Assembly (NCBI RefSeq): GCF_000708715.2
Contig: NZ_JENB01000007.1
Coordinates: 62,001-126,000, forward strand
DNA from: Pseudomonas putida W15Oct28
GTDB taxonomy: Bacteria; Pseudomonadota; Gammaproteobacteria; Pseudomonadales; Pseudomonadaceae
Length of the DNA stretch: 64,000 bases
Direction of reading: 5' to 3'
The notes under the pieces: model-generated
What the model was told of the DNA's origin: nothing
What the model saw: the letters and a program-made list of their open reading frames with translations, nothing else
Database searches by the model: none
Program-made: the position numbers and the translations under genes
Shown here: positions 1 to 7,705 of the stretch, in pieces
Layout of the letters: each line of letters begins with the position of its first letter
Numbering within the stretch: the stretch's first letter is position 1

Positions 1-2181
1 AAGGGTGTGGATCAGGCATGGCAACAGGCCTTGGCCAAGCACTGGCGGCTGGCCATCGGCCAATTGGTACCCCTGCTCGGTGTGGATGATGGTTTTGATC
101 TCGGTAGCACTGGCGGCCCCCTTGGCTGCCAACACGCGCCCGCCTGGCTCCCCGAGGCGAAGTTCGATCCGCACCGAATCTGGCCAAGGTGCCTGGTGAG
201 CGATCCATTCCAGCACCAGTCGCTGGGTATCGGCATTGACTGCACCTTCGTGCTCGAACCCCATCAGGGCACGGTCCACACGGCTCTCGCGCAAGAACCA
301 GCGGGCCCGCTCAGCCATGGCCAGCGGCACCCGGCCGGTGTCCAGCAGGGCCTTGATCTGCGCACCACTGGCCGACGCGAGGATTTCTTCGGCGCCACGC
401 ACCGACAGGCCTGGGAATACCTTGATCAGCAAGGCACCAGCAACCGAAGGCGCTCCATGCCCAGCGGCCAGTTCACGTTCGAACGCGCGCCCCCATAATT
501 GGGGCTCTAACGTATGGAGTTCGTAGCGTTCATGGGCATCACGCAGCCGAGCAGGGCTCTTTCCCCCATCAAGGTGAATATGGCGCACGTGGGCCTCTTC
601 AAACCCGGTGATGCGAAGAAGTGTTTCAGCGCTTTGGTCAGAGGTTTCGGCGAAGACACCGTCAAACCTGCGTAAAAGCGGCCCGCCGCCATCCAGGTGA
701 TGAGCAGAAGGCGGCCAGTGCGCCAGCCTGGCCCGGCCCTCACCCTCGTGCACGGGCGTCAGCGCATCGACAAACGACACCCGTTCGAGTGCACGGCTTA
801 TGCCCACGTGTACGGCACCGACCACGGCGCCGGCTGCCAGGTTCTGCGCTACGCCCATGAGGTGATCCAGCGCCCCCTGGCGATCGCCTATGCGCCAATC
901 CTCATAACCCTTGTAGACCTCGCTGACCACATCTACGGCCGCCACGGCGAGCATCACCTCCCCCAATATCGGAATGAACAGTGCTGCCAGGTTCAACGTA
1001 TCGAGGCCTGCACTCTTGAGCACCTCCAGCCGCTGATGGCGCTCGATAGCGGTCTCGTCGGCGGTGGGGACCGCGAGGACTCTTGCATCATCCAGCATCT
1101 TGTCCACCTGCAAGCCACGCAGGTAGGCAAACAGCGGTGTATCGATGGCGAAATTGCGCCCATCCAGCACAGCAGGTACTCGCACACTGCTGGCTTCGAT
1201 CAGGCGCTCCAGGGATGCCGTGAACGTCGGCCGGTCGCGTTCACTGATGAAGCGGCTGAAAAACGAACGGTAGTGGGGCGCACGCATGCGCCTGGCCAAC
1301 CATTGGTACAAAGCCTCCCAGGAAACGTGCTTGGTCACCGGCCGCTGCGGGTCCTGTGGTATCCAGCTGATGATCCCCTCCAGCGGCCCGTCGGCGTGCT
1401 CGCGCACCTCAAGCGTGACCATCCCATGGACACGCTTGCCCAGCAGATAAAGCTGACGCGGTGTGACAACACCACTGATGGCAGGCACGACAGGTTTGGC
1501 AGCGACCACAGGCAACAAGCGCAGGTAGTCGACTTCGTCCAGCTCGGACTTGATGCGGGCCATGCGCACCGCGACTTCCATCTTGGCTCGCAGCGACTCT
1601 TCGAGCATGCGCTTTACCGCTATTTCAGCGAAATCCGGCGACGCAGGCGGGCGGCTTTTCGGAAACAGTTGTGCACGTAACAACTCTTGGTACTGCCCGC
1701 CGATATCCAGGTCCCTGCAGCAGCGGGCGAACGCCTCAAACTTGATGGGCAGCTTGACCCCGTCGGCATCCAGCAGGTGCCCACGCCGGTGCAGCGATGG
1801 CACCGTCTCGGCCTCATGAAAATTGTGCAGTGCAGCTGTCAGCAACAGCTGTTTGCTAATCAGTGGGCGCATCGGCGTATGCAGGCGCGGCGCGGCACTA
1901 GGCATCGGTACTTCCTCCTTGAGGTACACCTGCATACCACGCACGTCAGCATTGGGTAGCCCCAATGGCTTCAAGGCGTCCTTGAGCAACGGCTCGGCAA
2001 AGGCCTCCAAACTGGGAATACCGCCCAGCTTGTTCCTGACTTTTTCGGCCACAGCCTGCTGATTGCGCAGCGCGCGGTGAAAGGTCAACAGTTGATCGAC
2101 ATCGGCCGTTTTCAACCAATTCGCCATCTGGCGGGCAATGAAGGCGTCGACGGAATCGGAAGGAATCGGGATCACGGACAC
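1..2181 (-). CDS. DUF6543 / dermonecrotic-toxin-like large protein, partial (3' end beyond left edge)
   Basis: One minus-strand frame stays open from a GTG at 2181 to the left edge, giving 727 residues and no stop. The start is supported by TGGAG eight bases upstream; a second in-frame GTG lies at 2175. Residues near 305-325 read SFFSRFISERDRPTF, followed by a long hydrophobic stretch at about 397-420 (LNLAALFIPILGEVMLAV) and then DWRIGDRQGALDHLMGVAQN. This arrangement is typical of very large Pseudomonas proteins annotated as dermonecrotic toxin domain (DUF6543), many of which end in leucine-rich repeats and a NEL-type E3 ubiquitin ligase domain. The C-terminus is outside the window, so that activity cannot be seen here. 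Transcribed divergently from the acidic amino-acid operon. Family call by pattern recognition; function in this strain is inference. Confidence 0.72.
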   Translation of the reverse strand, partial: MSVIPIPSDSVDAFIARQMANWLKTADVDQLLTFHRALRNQQAVAEKVRNKLGGIPSLEAFAEPLLKDALKPLGLPNADVRGMQVYLKEEVPMPSAAPRLHTPMRPLISKQLLLTAALHNFHEAETVPSLHRRGHLLDADGVKLPIKFEAFARCCRDLDIGGQYQELLRAQLFPKSRPPASPDFAEIAVKRMLEESLRAKMEVAVRMARIKSELDEVDYLRLLPVVAAKPVVPAISGVVTPRQLYLLGKRVHGMVTLEVREHADGPLEGIISWIPQDPQRPVTKHVSWEALYQWLARRMRAPHYRSFFSRFISERDRPTFTASLERLIEASSVRVPAVLDGRNFAIDTPLFAYLRGLQVDKMLDDARVLAVPTADETAIERHQRLEVLKSAGLDTLNLAALFIPILGEVMLAVAAVDVVSEVYKGYEDWRIGDRQGALDHLMGVAQNLAAGAVVGAVHVGISRALERVSFVDALTPVHEGEGRARLAHWPPSAHHLDGGGPLLRRFDGVFAETSDQSAETLLRITGFEEAHVRHIHLDGGKSPARLRDAHERYELHTLEPQLWGRAFERELAAGHGAPSVAGALLIKVFPGLSVRGAEEILASASGAQIKALLDTGRVPLAMAERARWFLRESRVDRALMGFEHEGAVNADTQRLVLEWIAHQAPWPDSVRIELRLGEPGGRVLAAKGAASATEIKTIIHTEQGYQLADGQPPVLGQGLLPCLIHTL

Positions 2182-2278
2182 GGCAGGAGCTCCAGAAGAT
2201 GAAGCAGCAAGCTCAACAGTTTGCCTTGCGCGCCTGGTGTTACTTAATGCTGGGGCACCCCATTCAGAGCACCCACAC

Positions 2279-2298
2279 TCGTTCGGATAGCCGAACGA
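2279..2298. promoter_or_regulatory. AauR-type operator, distal copy (perfect inverted repeat)
   Basis: TCGTTCGG and CCGAACGA form a perfect 8-bp inverted repeat around ATAG. The core matches TTCGG-N4-CCGAA, which I recall as the published AauR motif of P. putida. It lies about 110 bp upstream of the sigma-54 promoter, as expected for an enhancer site of an NtrC-family regulator. Confidence 0.75.
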
Positions 2299-2309
2299 AA
2301 AACCACCCC

Positions 2310-2325
2310 TCGTTCGGTGATCCGA
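2310..2325. promoter_or_regulatory. AauR-type operator, proximal copy (imperfect)
   Basis: TCGTTCGG-TGAT-CCGA repeats the first site with a shortened right arm. The two centres are 31 bp apart, about three helical turns, so two activator dimers would sit on the same DNA face. Confidence 0.68.
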
Positions 2326-2403
2326 CAGCTGAAGAATGTTCAAAAACCTTCATACAGGGTTCATGCCCAGGCTTTGCGCGGGGTTATGATCATTGGCAGG
2401 GCT

Positions 2404-2418
2404 TGGCACGACTCATGC
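2404..2418 (+). promoter_or_regulatory. sigma-54 promoter of the acidic amino-acid operon
   Basis: TGGCACGACTCATGC fits the sigma-54 consensus TGGCAC-N5-TTGC: the invariant GG (2405-2406) and GC (2417-2418) are separated by exactly ten bases. Transcription would begin near 2430, about 90 bases ahead of the binding-protein gene. AauR, encoded in the same cluster, has the sigma-54-interacting AAA+ domain that would activate it. Confidence 0.8.
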
Positions 2419-2494
2419 TCTACACTTGGTAGCCGAATGCACTCGCTTCTTGTTGTATTCGTTGAACGAAAGAGTCCGCCAACGGCTCCATAAA

Positions 2495-2502
2495 AAAAAC
2501 AA
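2495..2502 (+). promoter_or_regulatory. Hfq/Crc-type A-rich motif before gltI
   Basis: AAAAACAA matches the catabolite-activity motif AAnAAnAA and sits nine bases ahead of the AGGA ribosome binding site. It predicts translational repression of acidic amino-acid uptake during catabolite repression. A-rich motifs are easy to hit by chance, so moderate confidence. Confidence 0.5.
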
Positions 2503-2521
2503 ACACGTCGAGGAAAATTTG

Positions 2522-3439
2522 ATGCGTATCGTTCGTCAATTGCTGGGCGCCGCCATCGCGGCCGCTGTGATCGCTTCGCCGGCCATGGCCGAAGAACTGA
2601 CTGGCACCCTGAAGAAGATCAAGGAATCGGGCACCATCACCCTGGGCCACCGCGACTCCTCCATCCCGTTTTCCTACCTGGCCGGCAAACCCGAGCCCGT
2701 GGGCTACTCGCATGACATCCAGCTGGCTGTCGTCGACGCCCTGAAGAAGCAACTGGGTACAGACATCAAGGTCAAGTACAACCTGGTTACCTCCCAGACC
2801 CGCATCCCGCTGGTGCAGAACGGCACCGTCGACCTTGAGTGCGGCTCCACCACCAACAACGTCGAGCGCCAGCAGCAAGTCGGCTTCTCGGTCGGCATCT
2901 TCGAAGTCGGTACCCGCCTGTTGACCAAGGTCAAGGACGGTGCGCCTGCATACAAAGACTTCCCGGACCTGGCCGGCAAGAACGTGGTGACCACCGCCGG
3001 TACCACCTCCGAGCGCATCCTCAAGGCGATGAACGCCGACAAGCAGATGAAGATGAACGTGATTTCCGCCAAGGACCACGGTGAAGCCTTCAACATGCTC
3101 GAAAGCGGCCGCGCCGTGGCCTTCATGATGGACGACGCGCTGCTGGCCGGTGAAATGGCCAAGGCGCGCAAGCCAGCCGACTGGGTCATCACCGGTACCC
3201 CGCAATCGTACGAAATCTACGGCTGCATGGTGCGCAAGGAAGACGCTGCGTTCAAGAAAGCGGTCGACGACGCCATCGTGGGCTACTTCAAGTCGGGCGA
3301 AGTCAACAAGAGCTACGACAAGTGGTTCATGCAGCCGATCCCGCCTAAAGGCCTGAACCTGCAGTTCCAGATGAGCGACGAGCTGAAAAAGCTGATCGCC
3401 GAGCCGACCGACAAGGCTGCGGACGAGAAGAAGTCCTGA
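2522..3439 (+). CDS. gltI: glutamate/aspartate ABC transporter periplasmic binding protein (AatJ/GltI)
   Basis: Periplasmic solute-binding subunit of a polar amino-acid importer for glutamate, aspartate and their amides, feeding the permease-ATPase complex encoded downstream. The 305-residue product starts at ATG 2522 behind AGGA; an upstream in-frame start at 2393 would prepend non-signal sequence and is not used. A signal peptide ends at SPAMA before EELTGTL. The body has the GltI-type order GHRDSSIPFSYL, DLECGSTTNN and AGTTSERILKAMN seen in DEBP-family proteins, and ends in a lysine- and aspartate-rich tail. Controlled by the sigma-54 promoter and AauR operators upstream. In P. putida the same gene is called aatJ. 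Confidence 0.95.
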   Translation: MRIVRQLLGAAIAAAVIASPAMAEELTGTLKKIKESGTITLGHRDSSIPFSYLAGKPEPVGYSHDIQLAVVDALKKQLGTDIKVKYNLVTSQTRIPLVQNGTVDLECGSTTNNVERQQQVGFSVGIFEVGTRLLTKVKDGAPAYKDFPDLAGKNVVTTAGTTSERILKAMNADKQMKMNVISAKDHGEAFNMLESGRAVAFMMDDALLAGEMAKARKPADWVITGTPQSYEIYGCMVRKEDAAFKKAVDDAIVGYFKSGEVNKSYDKWFMQPIPPKGLNLQFQMSDELKKLIAEPTDKAADEKKS

Positions 3440-3448
3440 TCCTCAGAT

Positions 3449-3492
3449 AGTGGCCTGGTGCTCAACAGCACGAATCAATTCTGCAGGCCACT
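3449..3492 (+). terminator. double hairpin after gltI (attenuator or 3'-end stabiliser)
   Basis: AGTGGCCTG (3449-3457) pairs with CAGGCCACT (3484-3492), and inside it GTGCT pairs with AGCAC around a CAAC loop. There is no U-tract. Such structures between a binding-protein gene and its permease genes usually keep the first cistron more abundant. Confidence 0.65.
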
Positions 3493-3510
3493 CATTAGTG
3501 TCTAACCTTT

Positions 3511-3539
3511 CATCCGAGGGCGCCAAGCGCCCCCGGATG
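3511..3539 (+). terminator. second strong hairpin ahead of gltJ
   Basis: GGGCGC-CAA-GCGCCC (3518-3532) forms a tight stem extended by CATCCG and CGGATG on the outside. It lacks a U-tract and lies 43 bases before the gltJ start. It probably acts with the preceding hairpin to lower permease expression relative to the binding protein. Confidence 0.6.
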
Positions 3540-3581
3540 CTCGAAGGTGCCCGTGAAACAACCGTCTGAGGGGAAATCCCG

Positions 3582-4328
3582 ATGAATTACAACTGGGACT
3601 GGGGCGTGTTCTTCAAGTCCACCGGCGTGGGCAGCGAAACCTATCTGGACTGGTACATCACCGGCCTGGGCTGGACCATCGCCATCGCCATCACCGCCTG
3701 GATCATTGCGCTGCTGCTGGGGTCACTCCTCGGTGTCATGCGGACCGTGCCGAACCGCCTGGTATCGGGCATCGCTACCGCCTACGTGGAACTGTTCCGC
3801 AACGTGCCACTGCTGGTGCAGCTGTTTATCTGGTACTTCCTGGTACCGGACCTGCTGCCGGAAGGCTTGCAGGAATGGTTCAAGCAGGACCTCAACCCGA
3901 CCACCTCGGCGCTAATCAGCGTTGTCGTATGCCTGGGCCTGTTCACCGCCGCCCGCGTCTGCGAACAGGTGCGTACCGGTATCCAGGCGCTGCCCAAAGG
4001 CCAGGAAGCCGCTGCCCGCGCCATGGGCTTCAGCCTCCCGCAAATCTATAACAACGTGCTGCTGCCGCAGGCTTACCGGATCATCATTCCGCCGCTCACC
4101 TCCGAGTTCCTCAACGTCTTCAAGAACTCCTCGGTAGCGTCGCTGATCGGCCTGATGGAGCTGCTGGCGCAGACCAAGCAGACCGCCGAGTTCTCCGCCA
4201 ACCTGTTCGAAGCGTTCACCCTGGCCACGCTGATCTACTTCACCCTGAACATGGGCCTGATGCTGCTGATGCGCATGGTCGAGAAGAAAGTCGCCGTGCC
4301 TGGCCTGATTTCCGTGGGAGGCAAGTAA
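3582..4328 (+). CDS. gltJ: acidic amino-acid ABC transporter permease (AatQ/GltJ)
   Basis: Inner-membrane permease of the HisM/GltJ type, 248 residues, starting at ATG 3582 behind GAGGGG. The first membrane segment (about residues 25-50) follows the sequence YLDWYITGLGWTIAIAI. The ABC-contact EAA loop reads GQEAAARAMGFSLPQIYNNVLLPQAYR, which docks on the ATPase. Several hydrophobic segments follow, and the end is charged. It should form a heterodimer with GltK, whose gene starts directly at its stop codon, implying coupled translation. The role in glutamate/aspartate import follows from family and from the AauSR context. Confidence 0.94.
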   Translation: MNYNWDWGVFFKSTGVGSETYLDWYITGLGWTIAIAITAWIIALLLGSLLGVMRTVPNRLVSGIATAYVELFRNVPLLVQLFIWYFLVPDLLPEGLQEWFKQDLNPTTSALISVVVCLGLFTAARVCEQVRTGIQALPKGQEAAARAMGFSLPQIYNNVLLPQAYRIIIPPLTSEFLNVFKNSSVASLIGLMELLAQTKQTAEFSANLFEAFTLATLIYFTLNMGLMLLMRMVEKKVAVPGLISVGGK

Positions 4329-5000
4329 ATGGACATGGATTTCAGCGAAATCATCCCGGCCCTGCCTGCCCTGTGGGAAGGCATGGTCATGACCCTGCAG
4401 CTGATGGTCATGGGCGTGGTCGGTGGTATTGCCCTGGGCACCATCCTGGCGCTGATGCGCCTGTCGTCGAGCAAGCTGCTGTCACGTGTGGCAGGTGCAT
4501 ACGTCAACTACTTCCGCTCGATCCCGCTGCTGCTTGTCATTACCTGGTTCTACCTGGCGGTACCGTTCGTGCTGCGCTGGATTACCGGCGAAGACACGCC
4601 AGTGGGTGCGTTCACCTCCTGCGTGGTGGCCTTCATGATGTTCGAGGCCGCGTACTTCTGCGAGATCGTGCGTGCCGGCGTGCAGTCGATTTCCAAAGGC
4701 CAGATGGGCGCCGCGCAAGCGCTGGGCATGAACTACGCGCAAACCATGCGCCTGATCATCCTGCCCCAGGCCTTCCGCAAGATGACCCCGCTGCTGCTGC
4801 AGCAGAGCATCATCCTGTTCCAGGACACCTCGCTGGTGTACACCGTGGGCCTGGTGGACTTCCTCAACTCGGCACGTTCCAACGGCGACATTATCGGGCG
4901 CTCCCATGAGTTCCTGATCTTCGCCGGCGTCGTGTACTTCCTCATCAGCTTCTCCGCTTCGTGGCTGGTCAAGCGCCTGCAAAAAAGGATCACCGTATGA
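4329..5000 (+). CDS. gltK: acidic amino-acid ABC transporter permease (AatM/GltK)
   Basis: Second inner-membrane permease, 223 residues. ATG 4329 follows the gltJ stop with no gap. It has an N-terminal hydrophobic segment ([19 protein letters not shown]), the conserved [12 protein letters not shown] stretch of the HisMQ family, and the EAA loop [26 protein letters not shown]. It pairs with GltJ to form the substrate path. Its last codons overlap the ATPase start (ATGA), so the three genes are probably translated in series. Confidence 0.94.
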   Translation: MDMDFSEIIPALPALWEGMVMTLQLMVMGVVGGIALGTILALMRLSSSKLLSRVAGAYVNYFRSIPLLLVITWFYLAVPFVLRWITGEDTPVGAFTSCVVAFMMFEAAYFCEIVRAGVQSISKGQMGAAQALGMNYAQTMRLIILPQAFRKMTPLLLQQSIILFQDTSLVYTVGLVDFLNSARSNGDIIGRSHEFLIFAGVVYFLISFSASWLVKRLQKRITV

Positions 5001-5731
5001 TTTCCATCAAGAACGTCAACAAGTGGTACGGCGACTTCCAGGTACTGACCGACTGCAGCACCGACGTCAAGAAAGGTGAGGTGGTGGTGGTCTGCGGCCC
5101 GTCGGGCTCGGGCAAGTCCACCCTGATCAAGTGCGTCAACGCACTGGAGCCGTTCCAGAAGGGCGACATCGTGGTGGATGGCACCTCGATCTCCGACTCG
5201 AAGACCAACCTGCCGAAGCTGCGTTCGCGGGTGGGCATGGTGTTCCAGCACTTCGAGCTGTTCCCGCACCTGACCATCACCGAGAACCTGACCATCGCGC
5301 AGATCAAGGTACTGGGCCGGAGCAAGGAAGAAGCCACCAAGAAGGGCCTCGCCCTGCTTGAGCGGGTTGGCTTGTCGGCGCATGCGCACAAGCACCCTGG
5401 CCAGCTTTCCGGCGGCCAGCAGCAGCGAGTGGCCATCGCCCGCGCGCTGTCGATGGACCCGATCGTCATGCTGTTCGACGAACCCACCTCGGCACTGGAC
5501 CCGGAAATGGTCAGCGAGGTACTGGACGTCATGGTGCAACTGGCCCACGAAGGCATGACCATGATGTGCGTGACCCACGAAATGGGCTTTGCCCGCAAGG
5601 TCGCCAACCGGGTCATCTTCATGGACAAGGGCAGCATCATCGAAGACTGCACCAAGGAAGAGTTCTTCGGCGACCAAAGCGCCCGTGACCAGCGCACTCA
5701 GCACTTCCTCAGCAAGATCCTGCAGCACTAA
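4997..5731 (+). CDS. gltL: acidic amino-acid ABC transporter ATPase (AatP/GltL)
   Basis: ABC ATPase that powers the importer on the cytoplasmic face. I place the start at ATG 4997, overlapping the gltK stop by four bases, rather than at the upstream in-frame ATG 4961 inside gltK. The 244 residues show Walker [11 protein letters not shown]-loop [12 protein letters not shown], signature LSGGQQQR, Walker [15 protein letters not shown] and the switch histidine in VTHEMGFAR. This length and motif order match the polar amino-acid GlnQ/GltL family. Confidence 0.95.
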   Translation: MISIKNVNKWYGDFQVLTDCSTDVKKGEVVVVCGPSGSGKSTLIKCVNALEPFQKGDIVVDGTSISDSKTNLPKLRSRVGMVFQHFELFPHLTITENLTIAQIKVLGRSKEEATKKGLALLERVGLSAHAHKHPGQLSGGQQQRVAIARALSMDPIVMLFDEPTSALDPEMVSEVLDVMVQLAHEGMTMMCVTHEMGFARKVANRVIFMDKGSIIEDCTKEEFFGDQSARDQRTQHFLSKILQH

Positions 5732-5739
5732 GCCGGCCA

Positions 5740-5780
5740 CAGCATCCGCTGCCACGGGACCCTCCGGGCAGCGGATGCTG
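5740..5780 (+). terminator. strong hairpin between gltL and aauS
   Basis: CAGCATCCGCTGCC (5740-5753) and GGCAGCGGATGCTG (5767-5780) form a perfect 14-bp stem around a 13-base loop, with no U-tract. It probably stabilises the transporter mRNA 3' end or attenuates read-through into the regulator genes. Confidence 0.65.
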
Positions 5781-5800
5781 GTCCTGACAAGGCCACTGTG

Positions 5801-7705
5801 ATGAAATGCGACCCCTCGCTACTTCTGCCTGCCAAGCCTGCCGTGAATTCCCGTCTGATCCGCCAATTGCTGTTACCGCCCCTGATCATCCTGCTGATGG
5901 TCGGCCTGGGAATGGCTGGCTACCTGATCAGCGAGAGCAATGGCATCCGCGCCCTCAGCGAAAACGGCGAGCGCCAGCTGGAGCTGCACGCGCGCACGGT
6001 CGAAAGCGAAATCAGCAAGTACACCTACCTGCCGAGCCTGCTGGAGCTGGAAGACAGCGTCTCGCACCTGCTCACCGACCCGGACGGCGGCTCGCGCCAG
6101 GTGGTCAACGAATACCTCGAGGGCCTGAACAGGCGCAGCCGCAGCCGCGCAATTTTCGTCCTCGATACCAACGGCCGGGTACAGGCCACCAGCAACTGGC
6201 GCGACGCCGACTCGTTCCTGGGTGAAGACCTGTCGTTCCGCGCTTACTTCCAGACGGCCGTGCGCGGCGAGCCCGGGCGTTTCTACGGCATCGGCAGCAC
6301 CACTGGGGAGGCCGGCTATTACCTGGCCCATGGGCTTGAAGAGCACGGCAAGATCATTGGCGTGGCGGTGATCAAGGTGCGCCTGGACACCCTCGAAGAG
6401 CGCTGGCAGCGTGCCCGCCTGGAGGCGTTCGTCAGCGACGAGAACGGCATCATCATCCTTTCCAGTGACCCGGCCCGGCGCCTGAAGTCGGTGCGCCCGC
6501 TGACCCCGCAAATCAAGGAGCGCCTGGCGCGCAGCCTGCAATACTACTGGTGGCCGCTCAACGAACTGCAGCCACTGGCCCGGGAAACCCTGGCCGATGG
6601 CGTGGAAAAACTGACCTTCCCGGCCAACAGCGAAACGGCCCAGGGCAAGCAGCACGAAGTCGCTTACCTGGCCCAGACCCGCCGCCTGGCCGACACGCCC
6701 TGGCACTTCACCCTGCTGACCCCGCTGCAGGACTTGCGCCGCGAATCCATGGTGCAGGGCATCCTGGTGGGCGTAGCCTTTGCCTTGCTGGCAATCCTCG
6801 GCATCGCCTGGAACGAGCGGCGCAAAGTCATCGCCACCCGCCTGGCGGCACGCGAAGCCCTTGAGGAAGCCAACAGCCAGCTGGAGCGGCGCATTGCCGA
6901 ACGCACGGCAGACCTGCGCGCCAGCAACGAACGCCTGAAAGGCCAGATTCGCGAGCGCCGGCATGCCGAGCAGACCTTGCGCCACGCCCAGGATGAGCTG
7001 GTGCAGGCTGGCAAGCTGGCCGCCATCGGGCAGATGTCCACCAGCATTGCCCACGAGCTGAACCAGCCACTGGCCGCGCTGCGTACGTTGTCGGGTAACA
7101 CCGTGCGCTTCCTCGAACGCGGGGCACTGGAAACCGCCAGCACCAACCTGCGCACCATGAACGACCTGATCGACCGCATGGGCCGCATCACCGCCAGCCT
7201 GCGCTCGTTCGCCCGGCGTGGTGACGACAGCGGCCAGGCCTCGCTTGCCAAGGCGGTGGAGGCTACCCTGCAGGTGCTGGCCAACCGCATCAGCGCCTGC
7301 CATTTGCAGTTGCACCACCAGTTCGAGGACCAGCAACTGGCCATCGACCAGACCCGCCTGGAGCAGATTCTGGTCAACCTGATCGGCAACGCCCTGGATG
7401 CCATGGCCGCGCAACCGTTGCCCGAGCTGTGGCTGGAAGGCGAGCTGCAGGGCGACAAATACCGCTTGCAGGTGCGCGACAACGGCCACGGCATCGATGC
7501 CGAGGCACGCAAGCACCTGTTCGAACCTTTCTTCACCACCAAACCGGGCGAACATGGCCTGGGCCTGGGCCTGACCCTGTCGGCGAGCCTTGCCGCCGCC
7601 GCCAAGGGCAGCCTCAACGTCGAGCACCCCGCCACTGGCGGCACGGCCTTCGTCCTGGCCCTGCCCTTGGTCTCCCCCCCTAGCGAATCGGCAGAGCACC
7701 CATGA
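5801..7705 (+). CDS. aauS: AauS-type sensor histidine kinase for acidic amino acids
   Basis: Membrane histidine kinase of the DctB type, 634 residues from ATG 5801 (a GTG three bases earlier is also possible). A membrane segment lies near residues 20-44, followed by a periplasmic Cache-like sensor region of about 270 residues (FVLDTNGRVQATSNW, LSFRAYFQTAVRGEPGRF), a second membrane segment near 318-335, and a coiled linker. The HisKA motif SIAHELNQPLAALRT has its phospho-histidine at 418. The HATPase_c domain has NLIGNALDA, DNGHGI and the GLGLGLTLS lid. Adjacent to the aat transporter and overlapping aauR, which identifies the likely signal as glutamate or aspartate. Confidence 0.9.
   Translation: MKCDPSLLLPAKPAVNSRLIRQLLLPPLIILLMVGLGMAGYLISESNGIRALSENGERQLELHARTVESEISKYTYLPSLLELEDSVSHLLTDPDGGSRQVVNEYLEGLNRRSRSRAIFVLDTNGRVQATSNWRDADSFLGEDLSFRAYFQTAVRGEPGRFYGIGSTTGEAGYYLAHGLEEHGKIIGVAVIKVRLDTLEERWQRARLEAFVSDENGIIILSSDPARRLKSVRPLTPQIKERLARSLQYYWWPLNELQPLARETLADGVEKLTFPANSETAQGKQHEVAYLAQTRRLADTPWHFTLLTPLQDLRRESMVQGILVGVAFALLAILGIAWNERRKVIATRLAAREALEEANSQLERRIAERTADLRASNERLKGQIRERRHAEQTLRHAQDELVQAGKLAAIGQMSTSIAHELNQPLAALRTLSGNTVRFLERGALETASTNLRTMNDLIDRMGRITASLRSFARRGDDSGQASLAKAVEATLQVLANRISACHLQLHHQFEDQQLAIDQTRLEQILVNLIGNALDAMAAQPLPELWLEGELQGDKYRLQVRDNGHGIDAEARKHLFEPFFTTKPGEHGLGLGLTLSASLAAAAKGSLNVEHPATGGTAFVLALPLVSPPSESAEHP

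Noticed and set aside
697..1680. A 327-codon plus-strand gene in the first 2 kb
   Set aside because: It lies wholly opposite the minus-strand DUF6543 frame, which has coherent family-like sequence and a ribosome binding site; the plus-strand translation looks like an antisense artefact.
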